Assembly (NCBI GenBank): GCA_020062545.1
Contig: JAGUWD010000007.1
Coordinates: 1-64,000, forward strand
Direction: 5' to 3'
Origin: Thermodesulfovibrionales bacterium
Lineage (GTDB): Bacteria > Nitrospirota > Thermodesulfovibrionia > Thermodesulfovibrionales > Dissulfurispiraceae
Length of the DNA stretch: 64,000 nucleotides
How positions within the stretch are numbered: position 1 is the first letter of the stretch; every line of letters begins with the position of its first letter. Below the pieces are notes generated by a model. The model did not search any database. It was not told where the DNA came from and saw only the letters and a program-made list of their open reading frames with translations. Shown here piece after piece: positions 49,057 to 59,718 of this stretch. The translations under genes and the position numbers were made by a program.

Positions 49057-52000
49057 TTTTACTGTTACTCCTGTAATCCTTTCTGCCTCTGCTGCAAAAT
49101 TGCCGCAGGGCGGGAGTTTAGAAGCTATAATAACACAATAATCAGGAAGATAAAACTTGAATGATATGCTGTCTTTGCCGTTTGGCGTATCTCCCATTAA
49201 TCTCTTTATTGTCCTGAGCTTTTCAGCAGTGTCTTCAAAGTTGTCGCATTTCATGGCCACTTCATATTTCGTGCAGAGTTCCATGTCTGCAAGGCTCTGT
49301 ATCTCCCTCGCCATAACCTTTACTCCCTTCTCTGACTTGAACACCTGTCCTCTTATCATTATCAGATTGTTTTTTTTAAGAAGGTCCGCACTCTTTTTAT
49401 AAAGATCAGGAAATACGAGCATCTCGCAGCTTCCTGTCTCGTCTTCAAGATTCAGATAAGCTGTAATCCCCTTTTCTTTTGCTCTTGTCTTCATGTCGCT
49501 TATAATTCCTGCAACTGTAACATCAGCCCGCTCGTCCCTGTCCTCCACTCCTGATAGTTGTATAACATCCATATTGGATAATGTCTTTCTGTATCTTGTC
49601 AACGGATGGCCTGATATATAGAAACCGAGGGCATCCTTTTCGTAGCTCAATAATGTTGTTTCATCCCAGGGCTGGACTGCATTAACAGCGATATCGCTGT
49701 CCCCGAAGAGTCCTGGACCGAAGCCGTTTGGCTTATGAGATGACGTTAAGGCATCAATTGCCTTTGCCCGTGCAAAGGCAGGAGACATAGAACAGCAAAC
49801 AGATGACAGACAATTTTTATCTGACTTCTGTAGATAAAGGGAATCAAAGGCGCCTGCCTTTATCAGGCCTTCGACAACCTTCTTGTTCACCTTTTTGTTG
49901 TCCACCCTTGAAAGGAATTTATCAAAGGATTCAAAACTGCCGTTCTGTCTCTCCTGAAGAATTATCTCTATGGCTGCAGAGCCGACCCCCTTTACTGCCT
50001 CGAGCCCAAACCTCACGGAGCTTCCAACGATCTTGAACTCTCTTTCGCTTTCATTAATATCAGGCGGCAATATCTCTATGGACATGTTCCTGCATTCATT
50101 TATGAGCTTGACGATCTTATCTGTATCACCCATATCAGCGCTGAGGTTTGCTGTCATGAACTCAACAGGATAATGTGCTTTTAAATATGCTGTCTGGTAT
50201 GCAAGATATGCATAGGCTGCAGAATGAGATTTGTTGAATCCGTATTCTGCAAAGAATGCCATCAATTCAAATAGTCTTGCAGCCTTTTTCTCGGGTACTC
50301 CATTGGCAATGGCGCCGCTCAGGAAGACCTCTTTCTGTTTTTCCATCTCCTCCGGCTTTTTCTTTCCCATAGCCCTTCTGAGGAGGTCTGCCTGCCCCAT
50401 CGAAAAGCTTGCTATCTTGTTTGCGATCCTCATAACCTGCTCCTGATAAAGGATTACCCCATAAGTCTCGTCGAGTATCTCCTTTAATTGGGGCAGTTCG
50501 TATTCAACCTCTGTCTCTCCTTTTTTCCTCTTTATGAAGTCGTCAATCATTCCGCTGCCGATAGGGCCCGGTCTGTAAAGGGCAACGAGGGCAATGAGGT
50601 CTTCGAATCTGTTAGGTTTCATTTTTACGAGTATATCCCTCATGCCAGCGCTTTCAAGCTGGAATATGCCGGTTGTCTCTCCAGAACTTAAAAGCCTGTA
50701 AGTCTCTTCATCTTCCAGTGGAATCTCGGAGAGGACTATATGCTTTCCCTGCTGCCTTATGTAATCAATGGTTTTTTCGAGGACGGTGAGTGTCTTTAAT
50801 CCGAGGAAATCGAACTTCAGAAGGCCTACACTCTCTACAGATCCCATGTCGAACTGGGTGGTAATGGTCTCTTCAGAAGGATTTTTATAAAGCGGCATGA
50901 AGTCTGTCAACGGTTTCGGCGCTATAACAACCCCTGCTGCATGGGTGGATGCATGGCGTGATAATCCCTCAAGCCTCTTTGCAATATCCAGCAACTCTTT
51001 TACTGTCGGGTTGCTGTCATATAATTCCTTTAACTGCGGCTCTAATTTCAGGGAATCGTCAATGCTTATATTATGCCCTGGGATAAGTTTCGCAATTTTG
51101 TCAACATCTGCATAGGGAATATCCATTACCCTTCCCACATCCCTTATTGCTGCCTTTGCAGCCATTGTCCCGAATGTTATTATCTGGGCAACATGGTCGC
51201 TGCCGTATTTTTCAGAGACATAATTGATAACCTTTGGCCTCCTATCCTTGCAGAAATCCACATCGATATCAGGCATGCTTATTCTTTCCGGATTTAAGAA
51301 TCTCTCGAAGAGGAGGTTGTACTTAATCGGGTCTATCTCTGTTATATCGAGACAATATGCAACAAGACTCCCTGCTGCAGAGCCTCTTCCGGGGCCTACA
51401 GGGATGCTGTTTTTTCTTGCATAGCTTATGAAGTCCCAGACTATGAGGAAATAAGAAGAATAACCCATCTTCCTTATCATCTGAAGCTCCATCTTAAGGC
51501 GTTCAAGATAATTTTGTGGAGGATTGCCTTTGAATTTAGCCCTAAGTCCGTTGATGGCTAAGTCTTCGAGATAGGAATCGGGTGAAACGCCATTGGGCAG
51601 TTCGTACTTTGGAAGAAGGCTCTTTCCGAGGACGAAATCGAGATTGCACCGTTCGGCAATCATCCTTGTGTTTAATATGGCCTCTGGCGTCTCGTAAAAT
51701 GCCTGTTTCATCTCGTCAGGGGATTTGAAATAGAACTCATTGGTTGACATCCTCATCCTCTTTTCATCCTTTACAGTCTTACCTGTCTGTATGCAGAGAA
51801 GGATGTCATGCGCCTTTGCATCTTCTTTTTTAAGGTAATGGCAATCGTTTGTGGCAACAAGGGGGATATGGAGTTCCTGAGAAAGCTCGATGAGTTTTCT
51901 GTTTGTCTCCTCTTGCTCAGGCATTCCGTTGTGCTGTATCTCGAAAAAGAAATTCTCAGGGTCGAGGATGTGCTTGTACTGTAAGGCTGCCTCACGTGCC

Positions 52001-52485
52001 CTTTCTATCTGACCATACTGAAGATAATAGGGTACCTCTCCTTTAAGGCATGCAGTAAGGCCTATAAGCCCGCCGCTGTATTGCTCGAGGAGTTCTTTGT
52101 CTATCCTTGGCTTGTAATAGAAGCCTTCCAGATAAGCCTTTGAAACGAGGGATGTAAGATTTTTGTAGCCATTGCTGTCTTTAGCGAGGAGTATAAGGTG
52201 AAAGGCTGCCTCCTCTGAAAGGCCATTGTCCATATTCGTCTTTGACCTGTCAAATCTGCTGTTAGGGGCAACATATACCTCACAGCCGATTATGGGTTTT
52301 ATGCCCTTTTTTATGGCCTTTTTATAAAACTCGATGACGCCAAAGAGATTGCCGTGGTCGGTGATAGCAACAGCAGGCATTTTATAGGCAGATGCCTGCT
52401 CCACAAGCTCATCGATCTTTATTGCACCGTCCAAAAGGCTGTATTCTGTATGCAAATGGAGGGGGACAAAATCAGAATGCTGCAT
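49045..52485 (-). CDS. dnaE: DNA polymerase III subunit alpha
   Basis: FVPLHLHTEYSLLDGAIKIDELV; PDIDVDFCKDRR; GPGRGSAAGSLVAY. Confidence 0.97.
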   Translation of the reverse strand: MQHSDFVPLHLHTEYSLLDGAIKIDELVEQASAYKMPAVAITDHGNLFGVIEFYKKAIKKGIKPIIGCEVYVAPNSRFDRSKTNMDNGLSEEAAFHLILLAKDSNGYKNLTSLVSKAYLEGFYYKPRIDKELLEQYSGGLIGLTACLKGEVPYYLQYGQIERAREAALQYKHILDPENFFFEIQHNGMPEQEETNRKLIELSQELHIPLVATNDCHYLKKEDAKAHDILLCIQTGKTVKDEKRMRMSTNEFYFKSPDEMKQAFYETPEAILNTRMIAERCNLDFVLGKSLLPKYELPNGVSPDSYLEDLAINGLRAKFKGNPPQNYLERLKMELQMIRKMGYSSYFLIVWDFISYARKNSIPVGPGRGSAAGSLVAYCLDITEIDPIKYNLLFERFLNPERISMPDIDVDFCKDRRPKVINYVSEKYGSDHVAQIITFGTMAAKAAIRDVGRVMDIPYADVDKIAKLIPGHNISIDDSLKLEPQLKELYDSNPTVKELLDIAKRLEGLSRHASTHAAGVVIAPKPLTDFMPLYKNPSEETITTQFDMGSVESVGLLKFDFLGLKTLTVLEKTIDYIRQQGKHIVLSEIPLEDEETYRLLSSGETTGIFQLESAGMRDILVKMKPNRFEDLIALVALYRPGPIGSGMIDDFIKRKKGETEVEYELPQLKEILDETYGVILYQEQVMRIANKIASFSMGQADLLRRAMGKKKPEEMEKQKEVFLSGAIANGVPEKKAARLFELMAFFAEYGFNKSHSAAYAYLAYQTAYLKAHYPVEFMTANLSADMGDTDKIVKLINECRNMSIEILPPDINESEREFKIVGSSVRFGLEAVKGVGSAAIEIILQERQNGSFESFDKFLSRVDNKKVNKKVVEGLIKAGAFDSLYLQKSDKNCLSSVCCSMSPAFARAKAIDALTSSHKPNGFGPGLFGDSDIAVNAVQPWDETTLLSYEKDALGFYISGHPLTRYRKTLSNMDVIQLSGVEDRDERADVTVAGIISDMKTRAKEKGITAYLNLEDETGSCEMLVFPDLYKKSADLLKKNNLIMIRGQVFKSEKGVKVMAREIQSLADMELCTKYEVAMKCDNFEDTAEKLRTIKRLMGDTPNGKDSISFKFYLPDYCVIIASKLPPCGNFAAEAERITGVTVKISS

Positions 52486-52757
52486 GAGAAATTTTACAGC
52501 TATAGAGAAAGTTTAGTCAAATACCAAACCTAAATTGAGCGATTCTATGGTTGGATTTTGCAAGGCAGGTGCTGCGGAAAGACTTTAAACGCCGCACTTG
52601 TGTAAACTTCTATCTGGTATCTGTCATCTACTACTTCGGATACTTGATGGATGATGCTTATGTTATCTCTCATATGCACATGAACGAGGACTTTTTAAAG
52701 TCTTATAGCAGTGCCTGCCTTACAAAATCAGTCATAAAATATGCTATTCTCTAAATT

Positions 52758-53291
52758 ATGAAAGGTCTTGTCTTATGGATAACAGGTCTGCCCGGAAGTG
52801 GCAAGAGCACGATTGCTGATGGCATAAAAGATCGCTTTCCTGATTTTGTGATCCTCAGAATGGATGAACTTCGGAAGATTGTTACGCCTAAACCGACATA
52901 TTCTGAAGATGAAAGGGAGATGGTATACCGTACAATTGTTTATACTGCAAAGACCCTTTCAGAGCTTGATCACAATGTCATTATCGATGCCACAGGGAAC
53001 ATGAGGAGATGGAGAGAGCTTGCAAGACAGCTTATCCCGAATTTTGCTGAAATTTATCTGAAGTGTCCCATAGATGTTTGTATGGAGAGGGAGGTTTCGC
53101 GCAAAAAAACACGCGGAGCACCAAAGGACATATATAAAAAGGGCAGGGCCGGATGGCCTGTGCCGGGAGTGCAGGTTCCATATGAAGAGCCTTTAAATCC
53201 TGAACTTACCATAGAAACAGATAAGGCCTCTCTAAAAGAGGCCTTATCTGTGATTTGTGGATTTATCAATAGACAGAAATTACGACCTTAA
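52758..53291 (+). CDS. Adenylylsulfate kinase-like P-loop kinase
   Basis: LVLWITGLPGSGKSTIADGI; GAPKDIYKKGRAGWPVPGVQVPYEEPLNPELTIETD. Confidence 0.85.
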   Translation: MKGLVLWITGLPGSGKSTIADGIKDRFPDFVILRMDELRKIVTPKPTYSEDEREMVYRTIVYTAKTLSELDHNVIIDATGNMRRWRELARQLIPNFAEIYLKCPIDVCMEREVSRKKTRGAPKDIYKKGRAGWPVPGVQVPYEEPLNPELTIETDKASLKEALSVICGFINRQKLRP

Positions 53292-53357
53292 ATTAAGTTT
53301 TTTTTCAACGATTACTGAATGCTATAATAATCTGTTTTTTATTCATGGGAGGTTCGT

Positions 53358-53909
53358 ATGGATAAGTTTTTCCTCGACAAAAACAATACCGCACTGGTAA
53401 TTATCGATATTCAGGACAGGCTTGCGAATGTAATGAAGATGCGGGAGGAGGTTGTTAAAAACTGCCTCCATCTTATCGAGCTTTCAAAGATGATGAATAT
53501 TCCAATAGTTGTGACCGAGCAGTATCCAAAGGGGCTTGGTCAGACAGTTGCTGAAATAAAAGATGCCCTTCCGTCTTATCAACCAATAGAGAAACTTACC
53601 TTTAGCTGTTGCGAAGAGCCCAATTTCCTGAATGAGATAAAGAAGCTCAACAAAAAAAGTATTATACTCACAGGCATGGAGACCCATATATGCGTGCTTC
53701 AGACATGCATCGGCCTTCTAAAGGAAGGCTTCCATGTCCATCTTGTGAGGGATGCTGTTTGTTCAAGGGCAAAGGAGAACTGGAAGGCAGGCGTTGAATT
53801 CATGCGCGATGCAGGCGCAGTAGTAACATGCACAGAGACGGTTTTGTTCCAGTTGTTAAAAGTTGCTGGCACTGAGGAGTTTAAGAATATTTCGAAGAGG
53901 ATTAAGTAG
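53358..53909 (+). CDS. Isochorismatase/cysteine hydrolase family protein
   Basis: TALVIIDIQDRLANVM; ILTGMETHICVLQTCIGLLKEGFHVHLVRDAVCSR. Confidence 0.92.
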   Translation: MDKFFLDKNNTALVIIDIQDRLANVMKMREEVVKNCLHLIELSKMMNIPIVVTEQYPKGLGQTVAEIKDALPSYQPIEKLTFSCCEEPNFLNEIKKLNKKSIILTGMETHICVLQTCIGLLKEGFHVHLVRDAVCSRAKENWKAGVEFMRDAGAVVTCTETVLFQLLKVAGTEEFKNISKRIK

Positions 53910-53939
53910 AGCTAAAACCCTTAGCCGGCATTATTCGCC

Positions 53940-53971
53940 AAAAAATGGGACGTCAGGCTGTCCCATTTTTT
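53940..53971 (+). terminator. Hairpin terminator with poly-T
   Basis: AAAAAATGGGAC-GTCAGGCT-GTCCCATTTTTT following the isochorismatase gene. Confidence 0.8.
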
Positions 53972-53972
53972 A

Positions 53973-54011
53973 CGGTGGCTATCAACCATCCGCACGAGTG
54001 AATTGTTATGT
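53973..54011 (-). mobile_element. Truncated attC (R''-L''-core retained; R' side lost)
   Basis: Plus-strand CGGTGGCTATCAACCATCCGCACGAGTGAATTGTTATGT matches 2936-2974 at 33/39 positions (33/36 up to GTTA). Confidence 0.75.
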
Positions 54012-54012
54012 G

Positions 54013-54216
54013 TTACTTGGTTATTGTTTCTACTATGGAGATGTCTTTTTTTATCCACTCATTTACTATCGTTGCAACCTCAACGCCTTTTTTCTTTGAG
54101 AATTTTCTTAGCACTTCCATCATGGCTGGCTCGATGTAAATAGGTAGATATAATTCTGCATCTGGCCGATAAAACTTACCCCTCTCACCTTTTGAAAAAT
54201 CGTATTCTTTTTTCAT
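54013..54216 (-). CDS. BrnA-like antitoxin
   Basis: FYRPDAELYLPIYIEPAMMEVLRKFSKKKGVEVATIVNEWIKKDI; paired with a BrnT-like ORF. Confidence 0.72.
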   Translation of the reverse strand: MKKEYDFSKGERGKFYRPDAELYLPIYIEPAMMEVLRKFSKKKGVEVATIVNEWIKKDISIVETITK

Positions 54217-54500
54217 TTATTTTCCTCCTGATACTGTTTTGACTCTTTTCTTGTTGCCTTACGAGCAGAAATAATTCTAATTCTGTAAGAATCAGCATCC
54301 ACCTGCTGGAAAGTATGTACTGCTACCAACAAGCTGCCGTTCCTGTCAATTCCAATTGTAGCCCACCTGTCTTCATGTTCGCTATGCTCGGTGTCGAAGA
54401 CGCTTACCATTCTTGGATCCAGAAAAATAGTGGATGCCTGCTCAAAACTGACTCCATGTTTTGCCAAAAATAGACCACTTATCACGGTATTTTTCGACAT
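54213..54500 (-). CDS. BrnT-family toxin
   Basis: KHGVSFEQASTIFLDPRMVSVFDTEHSEHEDRWATIGID...RIRIISARKATRKESKQYQE. Confidence 0.88.
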   Translation of the reverse strand: MSKNTVISGLFLAKHGVSFEQASTIFLDPRMVSVFDTEHSEHEDRWATIGIDRNGSLLVAVHTFQQVDADSYRIRIISARKATRKESKQYQEENK

Positions 54501-54873
54501 CTTTCAGATTTATGGCGTACCATTCCGAGTTTTTATTTTTTGAATATACCATTTTTTCAGAAATTACTCTGCTCGGCACTATGAAATACTCTATCATCTC
54601 TCCCGACTTATTATGACGCAGATTTACCAACACATAAATATGGTTGCCCGACACCTGCTCTTTTGCCTTTTTCGTAAGAAGCCAGAAATTGAAAGTGCGG
54701 GCATTCGTTTTAACCTGAACTGAAAAAGTATTTTGGCAAGATTGGTCTGTTGCCAGAATATCAGCTCCTATAGCGCTTCTTGAAGTAGGAGATGCTATAA
54801 ATCCTAATCTTGATAGTTCAGATGCAACAAGATAGACGCCTCGCATCCCCGTCAATTGCTGTTTAGATGCCAT
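54442..54873 (-). CDS. PD-(D/E)XK-like nuclease-fold protein (start likely MASKQQ)
   Basis: SAIGADILATDQSCQNTFSVQVKTN pattern. The annotated upstream Met lies in the cassette R' box, so the internal start is preferred. Confidence 0.65.
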   Translation of the reverse strand: MASKQQLTGMRGVYLVASELSRLGFIASPTSRSAIGADILATDQSCQNTFSVQVKTNARTFNFWLLTKKAKEQVSGNHIYVLVNLRHNKSGEMIEYFIVPSRVISEKMVYSKNKNSEWYAINLKDVEKYRDKWSIFGKTWSQF

Positions 54874-55086
54874 AATCTCATTCCCTTTCTTACACATAAC
54901 ATATAATATCCGACTTTCTTATTCCCCCTCTGATTTCATTATCACTATAACATATTTTCTTTACTTTGCAAAGATAAAACACTAAAAATCAATTATATAG
55001 CATTCCCACAATTCCGTATTCTGTGATAATATGGACTAAAAGCGAAAGGTCGTAAAACATGGCAAAATTGTCCGGAGCGAAAAAAA

Positions 55087-57096
55087 TTATGTCTTTACCC
55101 CTACCTTCAGCATCTGCTCTTTCAATTTTTTCAGCTTATCCCTTATCTGTGCTGCCTTTTCAAAATCAAGATTTTTTGCAGCCTCTTTCATCTCTGCTTC
55201 AAGCTTTTTTATTGTATCTTCGCTCAATTCGTATTCAGCCTTTTCTTCAGCTACCATAGGCACTGTGAAATAATCGGATTCATAGATCGAGCCGAGGATG
55301 TCCTTTATCTCACTCTTTACTGTTTCAGGGGTTATATTCATTTTCTTGTTATATGCTGACTGAATTTTTCTTCTCCTCTCTGTCTCATCAAGCGCCTTTT
55401 TCATGGAACGGGTTATTGTGTCTGCATAGAGTATTACCTCTCCATTTACATTTCTTGCTGCACGGCCTGCTGTCTGGATTAAAGAACGCTCGGAGCGGAG
55501 GAATCCCTCTTTGTCCGCATCGAAAATGGCAACGAGGGAGACTTCAGGCAAATCGAGCCCTTCCCTCAATAAATTGACGCCTATAAGCACATCGAATTGT
55601 CCGAGCCTCAGGTCTCTCAATATTTCAACCCTTTCGAGTGTGTCTATGTCAGAGTGCAGATACCTTGCCCTTACGCCGAGTTCTGTATAATAGTCTGTCA
55701 AATCCTCTGCCATCTTCTTTGTCAATGTTGTAACCAAAACCCTTTCGCCTTTTTCTGCCCTTGTCCTTATCTCTCCAAGGAGGTCTTCTACCTGTCCCTT
55801 TACCGGCCTCACGATCATTTTCGGGTCCATAAGTCCTGTCGGTCTTATAACCTGCTCGATAATCCTTTTCCCTGATTTTTCGATCTCGTATTCCGAAGGT
55901 GTTGCAGAAACATAAATCACCTGATTTGTGCGGTGCTCAAACTCTTCGAACTTCAATGGCCTGTTGTCAAGCGCAGAAGGCAACCTAAAGCCATAATCAA
56001 CGAGGGTCTGCTTCCTTGAACGGTCACCTTCATACATGCCCCCGATCTGCGGGACTGTGGCATGTGATTCATCTATTATCATGAGATAATCTCCATTGGA
56101 AGGCCCGCTTATGAGATAATCTATCAGTGTATACGGCGGCTCACCTGGAAGCCTTCCGCTTAAATGTCTCGAATAATTTTCTATGCCGTGGCAGTAGCCG
56201 AATTCTTTCAGCATTTCCAGATCGAATCTTGTCCTCTGTTCAATCCTCTGGGCATAGAGCAATTCACCCTTATTCCTGAAATATCTCATCCTCTCTTCGA
56301 GCTCTTCTTCTATTCCTTTCAATGCCCTTTCGAGCTTTGGCCTCGGAGTGATCCAGTGGCTGTTAGGATAAAGTGTAAGCCTCTGTAGCCTCTTTATTAT
56401 CTCTCCTGTTAAGGGATCGAATTCATGAATCGCATCTATGTCGTCGCCGAAAAATTCCAGCCTGATTGCCATATCCCGGGAAAAGGCCGGATATATCTCT
56501 ACGATATCACCTCTTACCCTGAAGCTCCCCCTTTTGAACTCCGCATCAGAGCGTACATAGAGCATCTCAACCAATCTTTTCAAAAACTCATCCCTCTTTG
56601 TCCTCATTCCTTCTTCGATAAAGAGATGCATCCCCAGATAATCCTCTGGAGAGCCTATTCCGTAGATGCATGAAACAGATGCCACAACAATTACATCTTT
56701 CCTTTCGAGGATGGACATGGTTGCAGAATGCCTTAATCTGTCGATGTCATCATTTATTAAAGAGTCTTTTTCTATGTATGTATCTGTTGTTGGTATATAC
56801 GCCTCTGGCTGATAGTAATCATAGTAACTGACAAAGAACTCTACTGCGTTTTCAGGAAACAGCTCTTTGAATTCTCCGTAAAGCTGTGCAGCAAGTGCCT
56901 TGTTGTGAGCAATGACAAGGGTGGGTTTGTTCACATTTGCAATGACATTCGCCACTGTAAATGTCTTGCCGGAGCCTGTAACACCCAGTAGAACCTGATG
57001 CTTGAGCCCCTTTATTACACCTTCGGTTAGATGCTCTATTGCCTTTGGCTGGTCGCCTTTTGGAGAAAAACCTGTTTTTAATTTAAATTCATGCAT
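55087..57096 (-). CDS. uvrB: Excinuclease ABC subunit B
   Basis: [43 protein letters not shown]-terminal UVR motif. Confidence 0.97.
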   Translation of the reverse strand: MHEFKLKTGFSPKGDQPKAIEHLTEGVIKGLKHQVLLGVTGSGKTFTVANVIANVNKPTLVIAHNKALAAQLYGEFKELFPENAVEFFVSYYDYYQPEAYIPTTDTYIEKDSLINDDIDRLRHSATMSILERKDVIVVASVSCIYGIGSPEDYLGMHLFIEEGMRTKRDEFLKRLVEMLYVRSDAEFKRGSFRVRGDIVEIYPAFSRDMAIRLEFFGDDIDAIHEFDPLTGEIIKRLQRLTLYPNSHWITPRPKLERALKGIEEELEERMRYFRNKGELLYAQRIEQRTRFDLEMLKEFGYCHGIENYSRHLSGRLPGEPPYTLIDYLISGPSNGDYLMIIDESHATVPQIGGMYEGDRSRKQTLVDYGFRLPSALDNRPLKFEEFEHRTNQVIYVSATPSEYEIEKSGKRIIEQVIRPTGLMDPKMIVRPVKGQVEDLLGEIRTRAEKGERVLVTTLTKKMAEDLTDYYTELGVRARYLHSDIDTLERVEILRDLRLGQFDVLIGVNLLREGLDLPEVSLVAIFDADKEGFLRSERSLIQTAGRAARNVNGEVILYADTITRSMKKALDETERRRKIQSAYNKKMNITPETVKSEIKDILGSIYESDYFTVPMVAEEKAEYELSEDTIKKLEAEMKEAAKNLDFEKAAQIRDKLKKLKEQMLKVGVKT

Positions 57097-57143
57097 GGTT
57101 TTATGTTAAAATAATTTCACATAAAAGGTAAAAGAGGAATACT

Positions 57144-58571
57144 TTGGATAGAAATATCCGTTTACAGTCAGCCTTTCACGATATTCATGAAGAATGCGGA
57201 ATATTCGGTGTTTTTGGACATCCTGAAGCCGCCAACCTTACCTATTTAGGACTTTATGCACTCCAGCACCGCGGACAGGAAGGTGCAGGCATATGCTCTG
57301 CTGATGGTACGCAGCTTTATTTAGAAAAATCCATAGGCCTTGTTGCGGATATATTTACGGAAAAAAGGATAAAGCGCCTTCCGGGAAACCTGGCAATAGG
57401 ACATAACAGGTATTCCACAGCAGGCGGCGGCGGCCTGAAGAATGTCCAGCCACTTGTTGCAAATTACGCGCTCGGTACAATTGCAGTGGTCCACAACGGT
57501 AACCTCATTAATGCAGAGCAGTTGAAGGATGATCTGGAAGCAGAGGGCGCCATATTCCAATCCACATCAGACAGTGAAGTGATCCTCCACCTTATTGCAA
57601 GGTCAAGGGACGATAACCCGCATGAACGCATAGCAGAGGCGCTCAGGAGTGTTACCGGAGCTTTTAGCCTCCTTTTTCTGAGGGAATCGGAACTTATAGC
57701 CGTAAGAGACCCAATGGGCGTGAGACCGCTTTCAATCGGACAGGTTGACGGTGCTTATGTTGTTGCTTCGGAGACCTGTGCATTTGACCTCATCGGTGCT
57801 GAATACATCAGGGATGTGGAGCCGGGCGAAATGGTGATCATAAACCACAACGGCCTTCAATCCATTAAAGCATTGCAGAGTTTCAGAAAGGCATTCTGCA
57901 TATTCGAGTTCATATATTTTGCTCGTCCGGACAGCCACATCTTTAACCATATATGTGTCAACACAATGAGAAAGGAATTCGGAAGACAGCTCTCAAGGGA
58001 ATCGCTTGTAGATGCCGATATCGTTATACCTGTCCCCGATTCAGGGGTCCCTGCTGCCATTGGTTTTGCAGAGGAGGGAAAACTTTCTTTTGATTTTGGA
58101 TTAATAAGAAACCACTACATAGGCAGGACATTCATAGAGCCGAAGCAGAGCATAAGGCATTTTGGGGTAAAGATAAAACTCAACCCTGTGAGGGATCTCC
58201 TGATGGGTAAGAGGGTTATAGTTGTGGACGATTCGATAGTAAGAGGCACTACGAGCAAAAAGATTGTGAAGATGATAAGAGAAGTTGGCGGCGCAAAAGA
58301 GGTTCATATGAGGATATGCTCTCCGCCTACGGTTGGGCCATGTTTTTACGGGATAGACACACCAACAAGGCAGGAGCTCATCGCATCGAGCCACATGACC
58401 GAGGAGATAAGGAAATACATAACTGCAGACAGCCTTTCATATCTGAGCATCGAGGGATTAAAGAGCATTGTTCCTAATCCCGAAAACTACTGCACTGCAT
58501 GTTTTGACAATAACTATCCTATCCAGTTCCCCGGAGAGAGATTGGAACAGATGGAACTGATATTTGCATAA
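57144..58571 (+). CDS. purF: Amidophosphoribosyltransferase
   Basis: [52 protein letters not shown]. Confidence 0.96.
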   Translation: MDRNIRLQSAFHDIHEECGIFGVFGHPEAANLTYLGLYALQHRGQEGAGICSADGTQLYLEKSIGLVADIFTEKRIKRLPGNLAIGHNRYSTAGGGGLKNVQPLVANYALGTIAVVHNGNLINAEQLKDDLEAEGAIFQSTSDSEVILHLIARSRDDNPHERIAEALRSVTGAFSLLFLRESELIAVRDPMGVRPLSIGQVDGAYVVASETCAFDLIGAEYIRDVEPGEMVIINHNGLQSIKALQSFRKAFCIFEFIYFARPDSHIFNHICVNTMRKEFGRQLSRESLVDADIVIPVPDSGVPAAIGFAEEGKLSFDFGLIRNHYIGRTFIEPKQSIRHFGVKIKLNPVRDLLMGKRVIVVDDSIVRGTTSKKIVKMIREVGGAKEVHMRICSPPTVGPCFYGIDTPTRQELIASSHMTEEIRKYITADSLSYLSIEGLKSIVPNPENYCTACFDNNYPIQFPGERLEQMELIFA

Positions 58572-58572
58572 T

Positions 58573-59718
58573 ATGGTTACAAAGACCATTCAGGCAATAT
58601 ATAAGATCAATTTAGGAATTAAAAGGGATGAGAGAGTTCTCGTGTTTACAGACAGGATTACACCTTCGGAAGTTTTACACGAAAATGACCTTTGCAGACG
58701 TGAAAGACTGAGGGATATAGCGTTATTGACAGTGGAGATCGGAAAGGCATTCACGAGAAAGATTGCCTATCATGAATATGCTGCCACAGGAAGCCATGGT
58801 GCAGAGCCTCCTGAAGAATTGTGGGGCATGGCCTTTGGACAAAAGGCTGTAGGCGAGCTCAAAAGGCACAGGCTTTTAGCCCAGCTTATAAAAAAGGGGA
58901 TTACAGATGACGGAATAAAAAAGGCAGAGGCTATTATTTCTAAAAACAAGAGGTCTGCTGTAAATGCTGTAATCGCCCTTTCCAATTATTCTACGAGTCA
59001 TACGAGATTCAGGGATTTTTTAACCCGTGTTTGTGGATGCAGATATGCAAGCATGCCCATATTCGAATTCTCGATGCTCGAAAGCTCCATGAATGTCGAT
59101 TGGAAGAGATTGTCAAAGAGGACAAAGGCTATAGCGAAGATCATTAACACTACAGAAGCCATAGAAATAAAAGCCCCGAACGGCACCCACATTACCCTAT
59201 CAAAAAAAGACAGGCAGGCATTATCTGATGACGGCATACTCACAAAACCCGGATCATTCGGCAATCTTCCTGCCGGTGAAGTTTTTCTTGCGCCTGTTGA
59301 AGGCAGCGCAGAAGGCAAACTTGTTCTTGAATGGGCGCCAACAAGAGAACTGAAATCTCCCATAACCTTAATCATCGAGGGAGGCGTTGTAAGAGAAATA
59401 ATCGGAAACGAGCCTTATGCCGATTACCTCAGGGAAAAGCTTAATGAGAGGGATGAGAACAGGAATATTGCAGAGCTTGGAATAGGAACGAACGACAGGG
59501 CAAAAAGACCTGACAATATCCTCGAATCAGAGAAGATTTTAGGGACAATACATATTGCCCTCGGTGATAACAGCTCATTTGGAGGAAATGTAAAGACGCC
59601 ATTCCATCAGGATTTTGTATTTTTCAAACCTACGGTAATGCTAAAAACAAAAGATAACAAATGTGTTTATCTGCTAAAGGACGGTATTTTATCACCAAAA
59701 AGAGAATTATCCTGCTAA
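58573..59718 (+). CDS. M29-like aminopeptidase
   Basis: NTTEAIEIKAPNGTHITLS; LPAGEVFLAPVEGSAEGKLV; ELGIGTNDRAKRPDNILESEKILGTIHIALGDN. Confidence 0.82.
   Translation: MVTKTIQAIYKINLGIKRDERVLVFTDRITPSEVLHENDLCRRERLRDIALLTVEIGKAFTRKIAYHEYAATGSHGAEPPEELWGMAFGQKAVGELKRHRLLAQLIKKGITDDGIKKAEAIISKNKRSAVNAVIALSNYSTSHTRFRDFLTRVCGCRYASMPIFEFSMLESSMNVDWKRLSKRTKAIAKIINTTEAIEIKAPNGTHITLSKKDRQALSDDGILTKPGSFGNLPAGEVFLAPVEGSAEGKLVLEWAPTRELKSPITLIIEGGVVREIIGNEPYADYLREKLNERDENRNIAELGIGTNDRAKRPDNILESEKILGTIHIALGDNSSFGGNVKTPFHQDFVFFKPTVMLKTKDNKCVYLLKDGILSPKRELSC

Larger units (their letters stand above)
53973..54899 (-). mobile_element. Putative second integron cassette carrying a nuclease-like gene plus a BrnTA-like pair
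   Basis: GTTATGTGT (54005-54013) is exactly complementary to ACACATAAC at the other end (54892-54900); the terminal stop codon abuts R''. Confidence 0.65.

Noticed and set aside
52551-52754. 67-aa ORF upstream of the CysC-like gene
   Set aside because: No recognisable domain or RBS; likely noncoding promoter region.
54901-55020. Search for an intact attC flanking the start of the second cassette
   Set aside because: No GTTRRRY partner box or convincing palindrome found; only the 9-bp terminal match supports this boundary.
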